Positions 51,663-60,028 of a DNA stretch of 64,000 nt are shown in pieces. The DNA is taken from NCBI GenBank assembly GCA_943369755.1, contig CALROG020000017.1:1-64000 (forward strand), given 5' to 3'. The position numbers and the translations under genes were made by a program. Source of the DNA: CALROG01 sp943369755. GTDB taxonomy: Bacteria > Pseudomonadota > Gammaproteobacteria > Burkholderiales > Burkholderiaceae_C. Each line of letters opens with the position of its first letter. Positions within the stretch are counted from its first letter, which is position 1. Under the pieces are notes generated by a model. That model saw nothing but the letters and a program-made list of their open reading frames with translations, made no database searches and was not told the origin of the DNA.

Positions 51663-52401
51663 ATGCTGCCAGGGCCTTGATGAGCATAAGCAAGCCGATC
51701 AGCACCGGCTGGTGCAGCATGTACCAGCTCAGGCTCCAGCGGCCCAGCCAGGCCAGCGGCTCGGCCCCCTTGGGTAGCGCCATTGCCAGCCATTGCGGCT
51801 TGCGCGCCAGCGCCCATTGCCCAGCTGCCATGCCCCACCACATCACGCCGAGCCAGGGCACTAACGGTACCCAGTCTTCGGTGATTGGCTTGCGGCTGAT
51901 CAAGCCCAGCCAGTTAAACGCCGGATTATTGAGAAAATCGGCTGCAGCCCCCGCCGAATGGGCGTAAGCCGCTATGAATTTCATAGCAATTGCAATGCCG
52001 CCCAAAAGCCACAACCAGCGCCCCCAGCCTGCTGTGAGCCGTACCACGATCAGCATCACGGCAATGCCGTGCAGCACACCGAAGTAAATAAAGCTCTTCG
52101 GATACATCAGGTAAGAGCCCGCCGTGACCAGCAGCGCACAGCCCGCCACCTGCGCCCAGCGCCGCCAAAAGCGCGGCCAGGCCTGCCCCTGCTGGTGCGC
52201 CACGGCCTGGCCCAACCCGGCACAAAACAGGAACAGGCTGACGATGGCGGTACGCTGCCAGGTCCAGATCGGATCGCGGTAAAAGTCTTCGCGCAGCCAG
52301 CCAAAGTGGTTCAGGTCAAAGCAGAAATGAAACACCGTCATCCAGACGATGGCAACGCCGCGCAGGGCGTCCAGGGCGTCAAAGCGCGGGGCGTGGGTCA
52401 T
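51661..52401 (-). CDS. DUF1624 / heparan-alpha-glucosaminide N-acetyltransferase-like membrane protein
   Basis: 246 residues with about seven hydrophobic segments. RFDALDALRGVAIVWMTVFHFCFDLNHFG is the usual N-terminus of this family (here cited as RFDALDALRGVAIV and FHFCFDLNHFG). WSLSWYMLHQPVLIGLL ends the protein. Members are acyltransferase-like proteins of the inner membrane with unclear substrates. Residues about 138-157 are encoded by palindromic repeat copy C, giving AMKFIAAYAHSAGAAADF between two membrane spans. Confidence 0.85.
   Translation of the reverse strand: MTHAPRFDALDALRGVAIVWMTVFHFCFDLNHFGWLREDFYRDPIWTWQRTAIVSLFLFCAGLGQAVAHQQGQAWPRFWRRWAQVAGCALLVTAGSYLMYPKSFIYFGVLHGIAVMLIVVRLTAGWGRWLWLLGGIAIAMKFIAAYAHSAGAAADFLNNPAFNWLGLISRKPITEDWVPLVPWLGVMWWGMAAGQWALARKPQWLAMALPKGAEPLAWLGRWSLSWYMLHQPVLIGLLMLIKALAA
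51934..51987 (+). repeat. Palindromic repeat, copy C (inside DUF1624-type gene)
   Basis: AAAATCGGCTGCAGCCCC (GGCTGCAGCC is a perfect palindrome), then GGGCGTAAGCCGCTAT, a 7-base spacer and ATAGC. It has the same orientation as copies A and B and is read in the same frame as copy B (codons line up one for one, for example ATA-GCG-GCT for IAA). Confidence 0.78.
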
Positions 52402-52455
52402 GGCGCAAGTTTAGGGCGCGGCGCGGGCCCGTTGATGAATTGGCACCAACCGGTA

Positions 52456-53247
52456 TCAGCTTGCGCGGGCGTCGTCCCAGCGGAAACTGCCACGGTAGGC
52501 GTGCCAGGTTGCGTGGCCCAACCACGGCCCGACAACCAGCACGCCAACGGCCCAGGGCAGCGCGATGGCCGCCACCAGCAGCACCACGATCAATGCGCCC
52601 CACAAAAGCATGGGGCCGGTACGGCCAAACACCACCTGCAAGCTCGCAATGGCGGCGGTGATGGCATCGGTGTCGCGGTCCAGAACCATCGGAATGGACA
52701 CCACGCAAGTGCCGAACACCAGGCCGGCAAACGCGCCGCCCACCAGGGCATAGACCGCCACAAACTCCCAGTTCTCGGGGTTGAACACGGCCTGCAGCAC
52801 ACCGGCGGTGGTGGGCATGCCGGTGTTGAAGAACACCGCGAACACTACCAGTGAGGCGCGGCCCCAAAGCAGTTCCAGCAGCATCAGCACCAACACCAGC
52901 AAGCCCATGCTGCCCAGGCGTTGGTCCCAGCAGGTCAGGGAGGCACTGAAGTCCTGTGGCAAACCCGCCTCCCGACGGCGGCTCGACTCGTACAGACCCA
53001 TCGCCAGAAACGGCCCCACGAGAAAACAGCCCGAAACGAACGACATGGTGTATTCCGGCTTGTTGCGGAACACGGCACCCAGCACCGCGGCCATGCCCCA
53101 GAAGCACAGGCCGTAGAACGCGGCAATGCCGGGTGCCGCGCGCAGGTCGCGCCAGCCTGCGGCGAGCCAGCGAAACGGGTCGGCCAGGTCGATGGGCTGC
53201 AGCACCCGCAGGGCGCCGGCAGCGGTGTCGTGCACGGGGTCAGCCAT
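52456..53247 (-). CDS. DUF2189 membrane protein
   Basis: 263 residues with six hydrophobic segments. LRVLQPIDLADPFRWLAAGW and WRDLRAAPGIAAFYGLCFWG at the N-terminus, and VSIPMVLDRDTDAITAAIAS in the second half, are typical of DUF2189 proteins, which are often encoded near cytochrome oxidase genes. No catalytic motif is evident. It lies 3 bases from the secreted-protein gene upstream, so they are probably co-transcribed. Confidence 0.85.
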   Translation of the reverse strand: MADPVHDTAAGALRVLQPIDLADPFRWLAAGWRDLRAAPGIAAFYGLCFWGMAAVLGAVFRNKPEYTMSFVSGCFLVGPFLAMGLYESSRRREAGLPQDFSASLTCWDQRLGSMGLLVLVLMLLELLWGRASLVVFAVFFNTGMPTTAGVLQAVFNPENWEFVAVYALVGGAFAGLVFGTCVVSIPMVLDRDTDAITAAIASLQVVFGRTGPMLLWGALIVVLLVAAIALPWAVGVLVVGPWLGHATWHAYRGSFRWDDARAS

Positions 53248-53250
53248 GGC

Positions 53251-54945
53251 TTATTGAAGCACAAAGGGAACGGAAGGCCGCACGTCCAGCGGGACCGTCA
53301 CCGAGGCTGGAAAGCCCGGGATGGGCACCGGCGTCACCGGTGCCGCGATCGGCACCACCGTGGTACCGGTGATGCGGGGCTGGATGGCTGCAGGGGCTGA
53401 GCCGCCCGGGCCGAACGGGATCGGCATTTCGATCTGCCCCGACGCCTGCACGCCGCCGACCGAGTTGCCGTTCCAGTTGCCCCGGAAGGTGACACTGTTG
53501 TCCTGCAGGTTGCCAAACAGGTTGCCGGTGATGCGGCCGGCCATGTTGATCTGGATCGGGATGCTCACCGGGGGGATGGTGATGCCGGGCACCGGCGACG
53601 CGATGTTTACGGTGAAGGTCTCGCTGATTTCCGGGTCGATCCGGAAAGTGGCGTCCATGTAGCCATTGAGCGCAGGACCGGCAGCGCCCGGCGTCACCTG
53701 GGCCGTCCAGCCGCCCTCGATCACAATGTTGGTGCTGTAGTTGCGCGAAATGCCGAACTCCGGAATGGACAACGGAATGGTGATGGGCTCGGTGCGGGTC
53801 ACTGGCCCGTTGAAGCGCGTGCCGGCCGGGTATCCGCCGCTGTAGAGGGCACTGGCGGGCAGCGCCAGATTGACCGTCAGCGCATAGCTGCAGGCGCGGC
53901 CCGAGGCATTGACGCTGCCATTGACCAGCGCCCGCCAGGCCAGCGCGCCCCCGGTGCCGGTGGGACTGAACTGGATGGGCTGGTCGGCCGTGTCGTCACT
54001 GTCACGGAAAGTGCCCGTCAACGCGCCGGTGGTGGCGTTGAAGTCGGCGGTGTAGGTGAACGACACCCCGGTACCGATAATGCTGCCGCGCCCGGCCACG
54101 ACCGCATGCACTGCACCCGCCAGGTTGGTGAAGCGCAGGTCGCTGGAGACAGCCCCCAGCGACGGGCTGACCGCCGCAGCCGCCTGCCCGGCGCAGCTGA
54201 CCGTGCCGCCCACGGTGCCATCCATGCTGCCCACGCCCGCCGCTGCGGGCTGCAACACAACTGTGGTGGTGCCGCTGGTCAGCCCGGCATGCTCCACCGT
54301 CATGGCGCTGTAGCTGTGGGGCAACTCGAATGAACGCACCAGGATGTACAGCGGCTCGGTGTACACCAGTGTGCGGCGGTCCACCTCCGTGCCGTTGTAG
54401 GTGAAGATGATGCGCTGCCCGTCCCAGTCCATGCCGTAAACGCCGCAGTACTGGCTGTTGCTGGCCACGGCCTGCGGGATGGCCTTGAGCACGTCCTCGT
54501 ACTGGCCGCGGATGACAAAGGTGTGGATGCTGCCCGCGTAGTCCCAGCGCGTGGTCAGGCCAAACTTGGGTTTGATGGGGTACTGGTAGGCATTGGTGGC
54601 GTTGTTGAACGCCGTGTTTTTTTCTCCCACGACGATTCGGTTATAGCCGTAGCGGGTGCCCGGGAAACACCCATTGAACGTGATGCGCATGGGCGGCGTG
54701 AACGGCGTTGCCGTCATGGCCTCGTCGTAGTCCACGCCCTGGTCGGAATTGAACCAGCGCGCGTAAGGGTTGCCGTCGCGGTCGCTGTCGCTGCGGTCGT
54801 AGCCGATCGCGTCACCGAAGGAGCCCGCTGACGGCGAGGCCGTTCCATACACCTGCCAGGCAGTGGACTTCAGGTCGACCAACACGGCATGGGCACAAGA
54901 CCATGCACTGAGCAGCAGCAGCGCAGCAAACAGGCGACGGATCAT
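53251..54945 (-). CDS. Secreted or surface protein of unknown function, beta-rich
   Basis: 564 residues. A signal peptide (MIRRLFAALLLLSAWSCAHA) precedes a mature protein rich in Thr, Gly, Val, Pro and Asn. The first half holds a GCFPGTRYGYNRI segment and aromatic residues. The second half is a chain of beta-strand-like segments with proline-spaced repeats such as VPGITIPPVSIPIQI and TPVPIPGFPASVTVPLDV. It has few cysteines and no anchor or sorting motif that I can see. I do not recognise a family. Confidence 0.75.
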   Translation of the reverse strand: MIRRLFAALLLLSAWSCAHAVLVDLKSTAWQVYGTASPSAGSFGDAIGYDRSDSDRDGNPYARWFNSDQGVDYDEAMTATPFTPPMRITFNGCFPGTRYGYNRIVVGEKNTAFNNATNAYQYPIKPKFGLTTRWDYAGSIHTFVIRGQYEDVLKAIPQAVASNSQYCGVYGMDWDGQRIIFTYNGTEVDRRTLVYTEPLYILVRSFELPHSYSAMTVEHAGLTSGTTTVVLQPAAAGVGSMDGTVGGTVSCAGQAAAAVSPSLGAVSSDLRFTNLAGAVHAVVAGRGSIIGTGVSFTYTADFNATTGALTGTFRDSDDTADQPIQFSPTGTGGALAWRALVNGSVNASGRACSYALTVNLALPASALYSGGYPAGTRFNGPVTRTEPITIPLSIPEFGISRNYSTNIVIEGGWTAQVTPGAAGPALNGYMDATFRIDPEISETFTVNIASPVPGITIPPVSIPIQINMAGRITGNLFGNLQDNSVTFRGNWNGNSVGGVQASGQIEMPIPFGPGGSAPAAIQPRITGTTVVPIAAPVTPVPIPGFPASVTVPLDVRPSVPFVLQ

Positions 54946-55029
54946 CGGGCAACTCCAGTAGCAGGGCCAAGGCCCAATCTACTGCGGCCCGGCACCGCCT
55001 CGCATGACGCAGATCAAGACAGCAGGCCG

Positions 55030-58000
55030 TCAACCCACCCACTTGCGCGCGTTGCGCCAGATCTGCATCCAGGGGCTCAGCGCACTGGCGTCGCCACTGG
55101 TCCAGCTCATCTGGATGTTGCGGAACACCCGCTCGGGGTGCGGCATCAGCGCGGTGAAGCGGCCGTCGGCGGTGGTCACTGCCGTCAGGCCACCGGGGCT
55201 GCCGTTGGGGTTGAAGGGGTAGGCCTCGGTCGGCCCGCCGGCGTTGTCCACATAGCGCATGACCGCAATCACCCGCGCCGGGTCGCCCCGGTGGGCAAAG
55301 TTGGCATAGCCTTCACCATGGGCCACGGCAATCGGCAGGCGGCTGCCGGCCATGCCCTGGAAGAACAGGCTGGGTGAGGCCAGCACCTCCACCAGCGACA
55401 GGCGCGCTTCAAAGCGTTCACTGCGGTTGGTGGTGAAGCGCGGCCAGTCTTGTGCGCCGGGAATGATGTCGGCCAGCTCGGCAAACATCTGGCAGCCGTT
55501 GCACACGCCCAGGCCAAAAGTGTCGGCACGACCAAAGAAGGCCCTGAACTGGTCGGCCAGCACCGGGTTGAAGGTAATGCTGCGGGCCCAGCCGATACCG
55601 GCGCCCAGCGTGTCGCCGTAGCTGAAACCGCCACAGGCCACCACGCCCTTGAAGTCCTGCAAACGCGCCCTGCCGGTTTGCAGGTCCGTCATGTGCACGT
55701 CGTAGGCGTCAAAACCGGCCTCGGTGAAGGTGTAGGCCATCTCCACGTGGGAGTTGACGCCCTGCTCGCGCAAGATCGCGACTTTCGGGCGGCTCAGGCC
55801 GAGGTAGGGTGCGGCGGGATTTTCACGGGGGTCAAATGTCAACGCCAGGTGCAGGCCGGGGTTGGTCGGGTCGCCCGCGGTGGCGTGCTCGGCATCGGCA
55901 CCGGCGGGGTTGTCGCGTTGCTGGCAGATCTTCCAGCTCACGCTGTCCCAGACCTGATGCAGGTCGGCCAGCTTGCTGCTGAACACCAGCCGGGTGTCGC
56001 GCCAGACCTGAACTTCACCCTTGCCGATGTCGGTCTGCGAGGCTGCGGGCCGGGTCTTGCCAACGAAGTGGCTGTGCTTGCTCAGGCCATGGTCGCGCAG
56101 GGTTTGCATCACCTCGTTGCGCTGGGCGGTGCGCACCTGCAGCAGCACGCCCAGCTCTTCACTGAACAGCGCCTTGAGGGTCAGCTCGTCGCGCCGTGCG
56201 CTCACCTGGCCGGCCCAGTTCTTGGCGTCACCGGTGTCCATGCGGCTGTCGGAAATTCCGTCGCCTTCCAGCACCAGCATGTCTACATTCAGGGCCAGGC
56301 CAAGATTGCCCGCAAAGGCCATTTCGCAGGCGCTGGCAAACAGGCCACCGTCGCTGCGGTCGTGGTAGGCCAGAACCTGGCCGCTGGCGCGCAGTGCATT
56401 CACGGCCTTGACAAGGTTCACCAGGTCTTGCGGGTCGTCCAGGTCGGGCACGCCGGCGGCGTCGGTGCAGCCACTCTGGCCCAGCACCTGCTCCAGGATG
56501 CTGCCGCCCATGCGGTTGCGGCCTCGGCCCAGGTCAACCAGCACCAGGGTGGTGTCGGCCTCGGTGGCGTTGAGCTGGGGCGTGAAGGTGCCACGCACAT
56601 CGGGCAGTGTTGCGAACGCACTGACGATCAAACTCACCGGCGAGGTGACTTTTTTCTTCAGGCCTTCGTCGTTCCATTGGGTACGCATGGACAGGCTGTC
56701 TTTGCCCACCGGAATGCTGATGCCCAAGGCCGGGCACAGCGCCAAGCCCACCGCCTCGACGGTGGCGTACAACGCTGCGTCTTCACCCGGCTCGCCGCAA
56801 GCCGCCATCCAGTTGGCGGACAGCTTGACGCGGGGCAATTCAATGGGTGCTGCCAGCAGGTTGGTAATGGCCTCGGCCACCGCCATGCGACCCGAGGCCG
56901 GCGCGTTGATCGCGGCCAGCGGCGTGCGCTCCCCCATGCTCATGGCTTCGCCACCAAAACCGCTGTAGTCGGCCAGCGTCACGGCGCAGTCGGCCACCGG
57001 CACTTGCCAGGGGCCGACCATCTGGTCGCGGTGCGTCAGGCCACCCACGGTGCGGTCGCCAATGGTGATGAGAAAGCGCTTGGACGCCACCGTGGGGTGG
57101 CTCAGCACCTGGATGGCGGCGTCTTGCAGTTTCACGCCGGTCAGGTCCAGTGGCTTGAAGGTGCGCGCCACGCTGTTCACGTCGCGGTGCATTTTGGGTG
57201 GTTTGCCCAGCAGCACGTTCATGGGCATGTCTACTGGAGCCCCCACGCTCCCCAAAGCGGCTGCGCTTGCTTGGGGCGGCCCGGCGCGGCGCGCGGCATC
57301 TGCGTCTGCCAGCACCAGTTGCCGCTCCTGGGTGGCCACGCCCACCACTGCAAATGGGCAGCGCTCGCGCTCGCAGAAGGCCTGAAACTGCGCCAGCGAC
57401 TCTGGCGCAATCGCCAGCACATAGCGCTCCTGGCTTTCGTTGCACCAGATCTCCTTGGGAGCCAGGCCGCTTTCTTCCAGTGGCACGGCGCGCAGGTCAA
57501 AGCGGGCGCCGCGCCCTGCGTCGTTGGTCAGTTCGGGGAAGGCGTTGCTCAGGCCGCCTGCGCCGACGTCATGAATGGCCAGTATCGGGTTGGCCTCACC
57601 CTGGGCCCAGCAGTGGTTGATGACCTCTTGTGCACGGCGTTCAATTTCGGGGTTGCCACGCTGCACCGAGTCAAAGTCAAGCTCGGCCGCGTTGGCCCCG
57701 GTGGCCATGGAGCTGGCGGCACTGCCGCCCATGCCGATGCGCATGCCCGGCCCGCCGAGCTGGATCAGCAAGGAGCCGGCCGGGAACGCAATCTTGCTTG
57801 TCAGCCGCGCGTCGATGGTGCCCACGCCGCCGGCGATCATGATCGGCTTGTGATAGCCGCGCAGCACGGTGTCTACGTCACTTGCCACCGCCTGCTCGTA
57901 TTCGCGAAAGTAGCCCAGCAAGTTGGGCCGGCCAAACTCGTTGTTGAACGCGGCACCGCCCAGTGGGCCCTCGGTCACGATTTGCAGCGGGCTGGCAATG

Positions 58001-59109
58001 TGTGCAGGCTTGCCGCCGGGCTGGTCTGACCAGCCGCCCCAGAGCCTGGACACGGTGAAGCCGGTCAGCCCGGCCTTGGGTTTGGAGCCCCGGCCGGTGG
58101 CACCTTCGTCGCGGATTTCCCCGCCCGCCCCGGTGCTGGCACCAGGGAACGGGCTGATGGCCGTGGGGTGGTTATGGGTCTCCACCTTCATCAGCACATG
58201 CGCCGTCTCGCTATACTTTTGATAGTGGCTCGCGCTTGCTGCATGCGGGCTAGAGCCCGGTTTTGCCATAAAACGCTGAATCTGCAGGCCCTCCATCACC
58301 GACGCATTGTCGGAATAGGCAATTACCGTGTGCTGCGGGCTGGTCTGGTGGGTGTGGCGGATCATGCCGAACATGCTCTTGTCTTGCGCCACGCCGTCGA
58401 TGGTGAAACTGGCGTTGAAGATCTTGTGCCGGCAATGCTCGCTGTTGGCCTGCGCGAACATCATCAACTCGACATCAGTGGGGTTGCGCTTGAGCTCTGC
58501 AAAGGCATTGACCAGGTAGTCAATTTCGTCGTCGGCCAGCGCCAGGCCAAAGGTCTGGTTGGCCGCCACCAGCGCCGCCCGGCCGCCGCGCAACACGTCA
58601 ACATGGGCCATTGGGGCGGCATGCAATTCAGTGAACAGCCTGGCCGCCAGCGCGCGCTCGAACATGACGCTTTCAGTCATGCGATCGTGCAGCAACGCCG
58701 CCACGCCCGCCACCTGCTCGGCTGTGAGCTGCGGCGTGCCGCCAAGCAAACCGGTTTTGAGCGCCAGCCGGTACTCGGTGATGCGCTCGACCCGGCGAAC
58801 GCCCAGGCCGCAGTTGTGCGCGATATCGGTGGCCTTGCTGGCCCAGGGCGAGACCGTGCCAAAACGCGGTGTCACCACAATCAGCGGGCCGTCGCTCGGG
58901 CCGCTGTAGGGGTCGCCATAGACCAGCAGTGCGCCCAGGCGGGCCTTGTCGGCCTCGGACGGCATGGAGTCGGTGGCCACCAGATGCACAAAACGCGCTG
59001 CGATTGCGGTGATCTTGTCGTGAATGCCCTGCAGGCGTGGCAGCAGTTGCTGGACTCGGAAGTTACTAAGGGCATTGCCGCCCTCAAACTGGGTGATGTG
59101 CAGGGTCAC
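55030..59109 (-). CDS. purL: Phosphoribosylformylglycinamidine synthase (long form)
   Basis: 1359 residues, slightly longer than the roughly 1300-1340 of related proteins. In order: N-terminal PurS-like domain, linker, two synthetase halves (LMKVETHNHPTAISPFPGA near residue 305, GGPGMRIGMGGSAASSM, SMGERTPLAAI) and a C-terminal glutaminase with GVCNGCQMFAEL (nucleophile Cys), AHGEGYANF and PHPERVFR. It converts FGAR, glutamine and ATP to FGAM in purine synthesis. Two short stretches look like repeat insertions read in frame: residues about 282-300 (KPGSSPHAASASHYQKYSE) and about 605-625 (RRAGPPQASAAALGSVGAP). Confidence 0.97.
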   Translation of the reverse strand: MTLHITQFEGGNALSNFRVQQLLPRLQGIHDKITAIAARFVHLVATDSMPSEADKARLGALLVYGDPYSGPSDGPLIVVTPRFGTVSPWASKATDIAHNCGLGVRRVERITEYRLALKTGLLGGTPQLTAEQVAGVAALLHDRMTESVMFERALAARLFTELHAAPMAHVDVLRGGRAALVAANQTFGLALADDEIDYLVNAFAELKRNPTDVELMMFAQANSEHCRHKIFNASFTIDGVAQDKSMFGMIRHTHQTSPQHTVIAYSDNASVMEGLQIQRFMAKPGSSPHAASASHYQKYSETAHVLMKVETHNHPTAISPFPGASTGAGGEIRDEGATGRGSKPKAGLTGFTVSRLWGGWSDQPGGKPAHIASPLQIVTEGPLGGAAFNNEFGRPNLLGYFREYEQAVASDVDTVLRGYHKPIMIAGGVGTIDARLTSKIAFPAGSLLIQLGGPGMRIGMGGSAASSMATGANAAELDFDSVQRGNPEIERRAQEVINHCWAQGEANPILAIHDVGAGGLSNAFPELTNDAGRGARFDLRAVPLEESGLAPKEIWCNESQERYVLAIAPESLAQFQAFCERERCPFAVVGVATQERQLVLADADAARRAGPPQASAAALGSVGAPVDMPMNVLLGKPPKMHRDVNSVARTFKPLDLTGVKLQDAAIQVLSHPTVASKRFLITIGDRTVGGLTHRDQMVGPWQVPVADCAVTLADYSGFGGEAMSMGERTPLAAINAPASGRMAVAEAITNLLAAPIELPRVKLSANWMAACGEPGEDAALYATVEAVGLALCPALGISIPVGKDSLSMRTQWNDEGLKKKVTSPVSLIVSAFATLPDVRGTFTPQLNATEADTTLVLVDLGRGRNRMGGSILEQVLGQSGCTDAAGVPDLDDPQDLVNLVKAVNALRASGQVLAYHDRSDGGLFASACEMAFAGNLGLALNVDMLVLEGDGISDSRMDTGDAKNWAGQVSARRDELTLKALFSEELGVLLQVRTAQRNEVMQTLRDHGLSKHSHFVGKTRPAASQTDIGKGEVQVWRDTRLVFSSKLADLHQVWDSVSWKICQQRDNPAGADAEHATAGDPTNPGLHLALTFDPRENPAAPYLGLSRPKVAILREQGVNSHVEMAYTFTEAGFDAYDVHMTDLQTGRARLQDFKGVVACGGFSYGDTLGAGIGWARSITFNPVLADQFRAFFGRADTFGLGVCNGCQMFAELADIIPGAQDWPRFTTNRSERFEARLSLVEVLASPSLFFQGMAGSRLPIAVAHGEGYANFAHRGDPARVIAVMRYVDNAGGPTEAYPFNPNGSPGGLTAVTTADGRFTALMPHPERVFRNIQMSWTSGDASALSPWMQIWRNARKWVG
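57237..57297 (-). repeat. GC-rich interspersed repeat read in frame inside purL
   Basis: The stretch CCCCCACGCTCCCC, then GCGGCTGCGCTTGCTTGGGG and CGGCCCGGCG is the kind of sequence I know as a common intergenic repeat in Comamonadaceae. Here it lies inside purL and supplies about 20 residues in a linker just before the conserved VLLGKPPKM segment. Boundaries are approximate. Confidence 0.6.
58210..58264 (-). repeat. Palindromic repeat, copy D (inside purL, opposite orientation)
   Basis: On the minus strand it reads AAAACCGGGCTCTAGCCC (GGGCT-CT-AGCCC palindrome), then AGCGCGAGCCACTAT, the 7-base spacer and ATAGC. Layout matches copies A-C, but relative to purL it is inserted in the other direction, so a different reading frame of the element is translated. 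Confidence 0.75.
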
Positions 59110-59213
59110 GTGGTGGCCTTGGAGGTGGTTCGGCGCTGCGCTGAATGGGCAGCCCCGTGAAAACCCGTAATTCTAGCTTCCGGGGATTTCGCTGAATGGG
59201 ATAATTCAGCCCC

Positions 59214-60020
59214 ATGAGCATTACCTACAAAGACGCCCAGGGCATTCAGGGCATGCGCGAGGCCTGCCGCCTTGCGTCCGAGGTGCTGGACTACCTCACA
59301 CCGCATGTCAAGGCCGGGGTCACCACCCGGGAAATTGACCGCCTGGCCAATGATTACATGGTCAACGTGCAGGGCACCAAGTCAGCGACGCTGGGCTACC
59401 AGCCAGCCGGTTACCCACCCTACCCTGCGTCGCTGTGCACCTCGCTGAACCACGTGGTGTGCCACGGCATCCCGAACGACAAGCCGCTCAAAAAAGGCGA
59501 CATCATGAACATTGATGTCACTGTGATCACCAAAGACGGCTGGTTTGGCGACAACAGCCGCATGTACATGATTGGCGAGGCATCCATCGCCGCCAAGCGC
59601 CTGTGCGCCGTGACTTTCGACGCCATGTGGCACGGCATTGTTCAGGTCAAGCCTGGCGCGCGGCTGGGCGACATTGGCTGGGCGATCCAGAAGTTTGCCG
59701 AGGCCCAGGGCTTTAGCGTGGTGCGCGAGTTTTGTGGCCACGGCATTGGCAAGGTTTTTCATGAAGAGCCGCAGGTGCTGCACTACGGCAAGCCCGGCAC
59801 GCTGGAAGAACTCAAGCCCGGCATGACCTTCACCATCGAGCCCATGATCAACGCGGGCCGCCGCGACATCAAGGAAATGGGTGACGGCTGGACCATCGTG
59901 ACCAAAGACCATTCGCTGTCGGCCCAGTGGGAGCACACCATTTTGGTCACCGAGACCGGCTACGAAGTGCTGACACTGTCGGCCGGCAGCCCGCCGCGCC
60001 CGGCGTTTGTTTCAGCCTGA
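59214..60020 (+). CDS. map: Methionine aminopeptidase, type I
   Basis: 268 residues. MNIDVTVITKDGWFGDNSRM carries the two metal-binding aspartates, FCGHGIGKVFHEEP the histidines, FTIEPMIN a glutamate and WEHTILVTETGYEVLT the last glutamate. It removes the initiator methionine from new proteins. It is divergent from purL. The ATG has no evident Shine-Dalgarno sequence, and a GATAAT lies 9 bases upstream (59200-59205), so the transcript leader may be very short or absent. Confidence 0.95.
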   Translation: MSITYKDAQGIQGMREACRLASEVLDYLTPHVKAGVTTREIDRLANDYMVNVQGTKSATLGYQPAGYPPYPASLCTSLNHVVCHGIPNDKPLKKGDIMNIDVTVITKDGWFGDNSRMYMIGEASIAAKRLCAVTFDAMWHGIVQVKPGARLGDIGWAIQKFAEAQGFSVVREFCGHGIGKVFHEEPQVLHYGKPGTLEELKPGMTFTIEPMINAGRRDIKEMGDGWTIVTKDHSLSAQWEHTILVTETGYEVLTLSAGSPPRPAFVSA

Positions 60021-60028
60021 TCGCGTTC

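Noticed and set aside
55450..58029. 859-codon open frame on the plus strand opposite purL
   Set aside because: It is antisense to purL and its translation is a His/Gly/Val-rich shadow with no recognisable motif.
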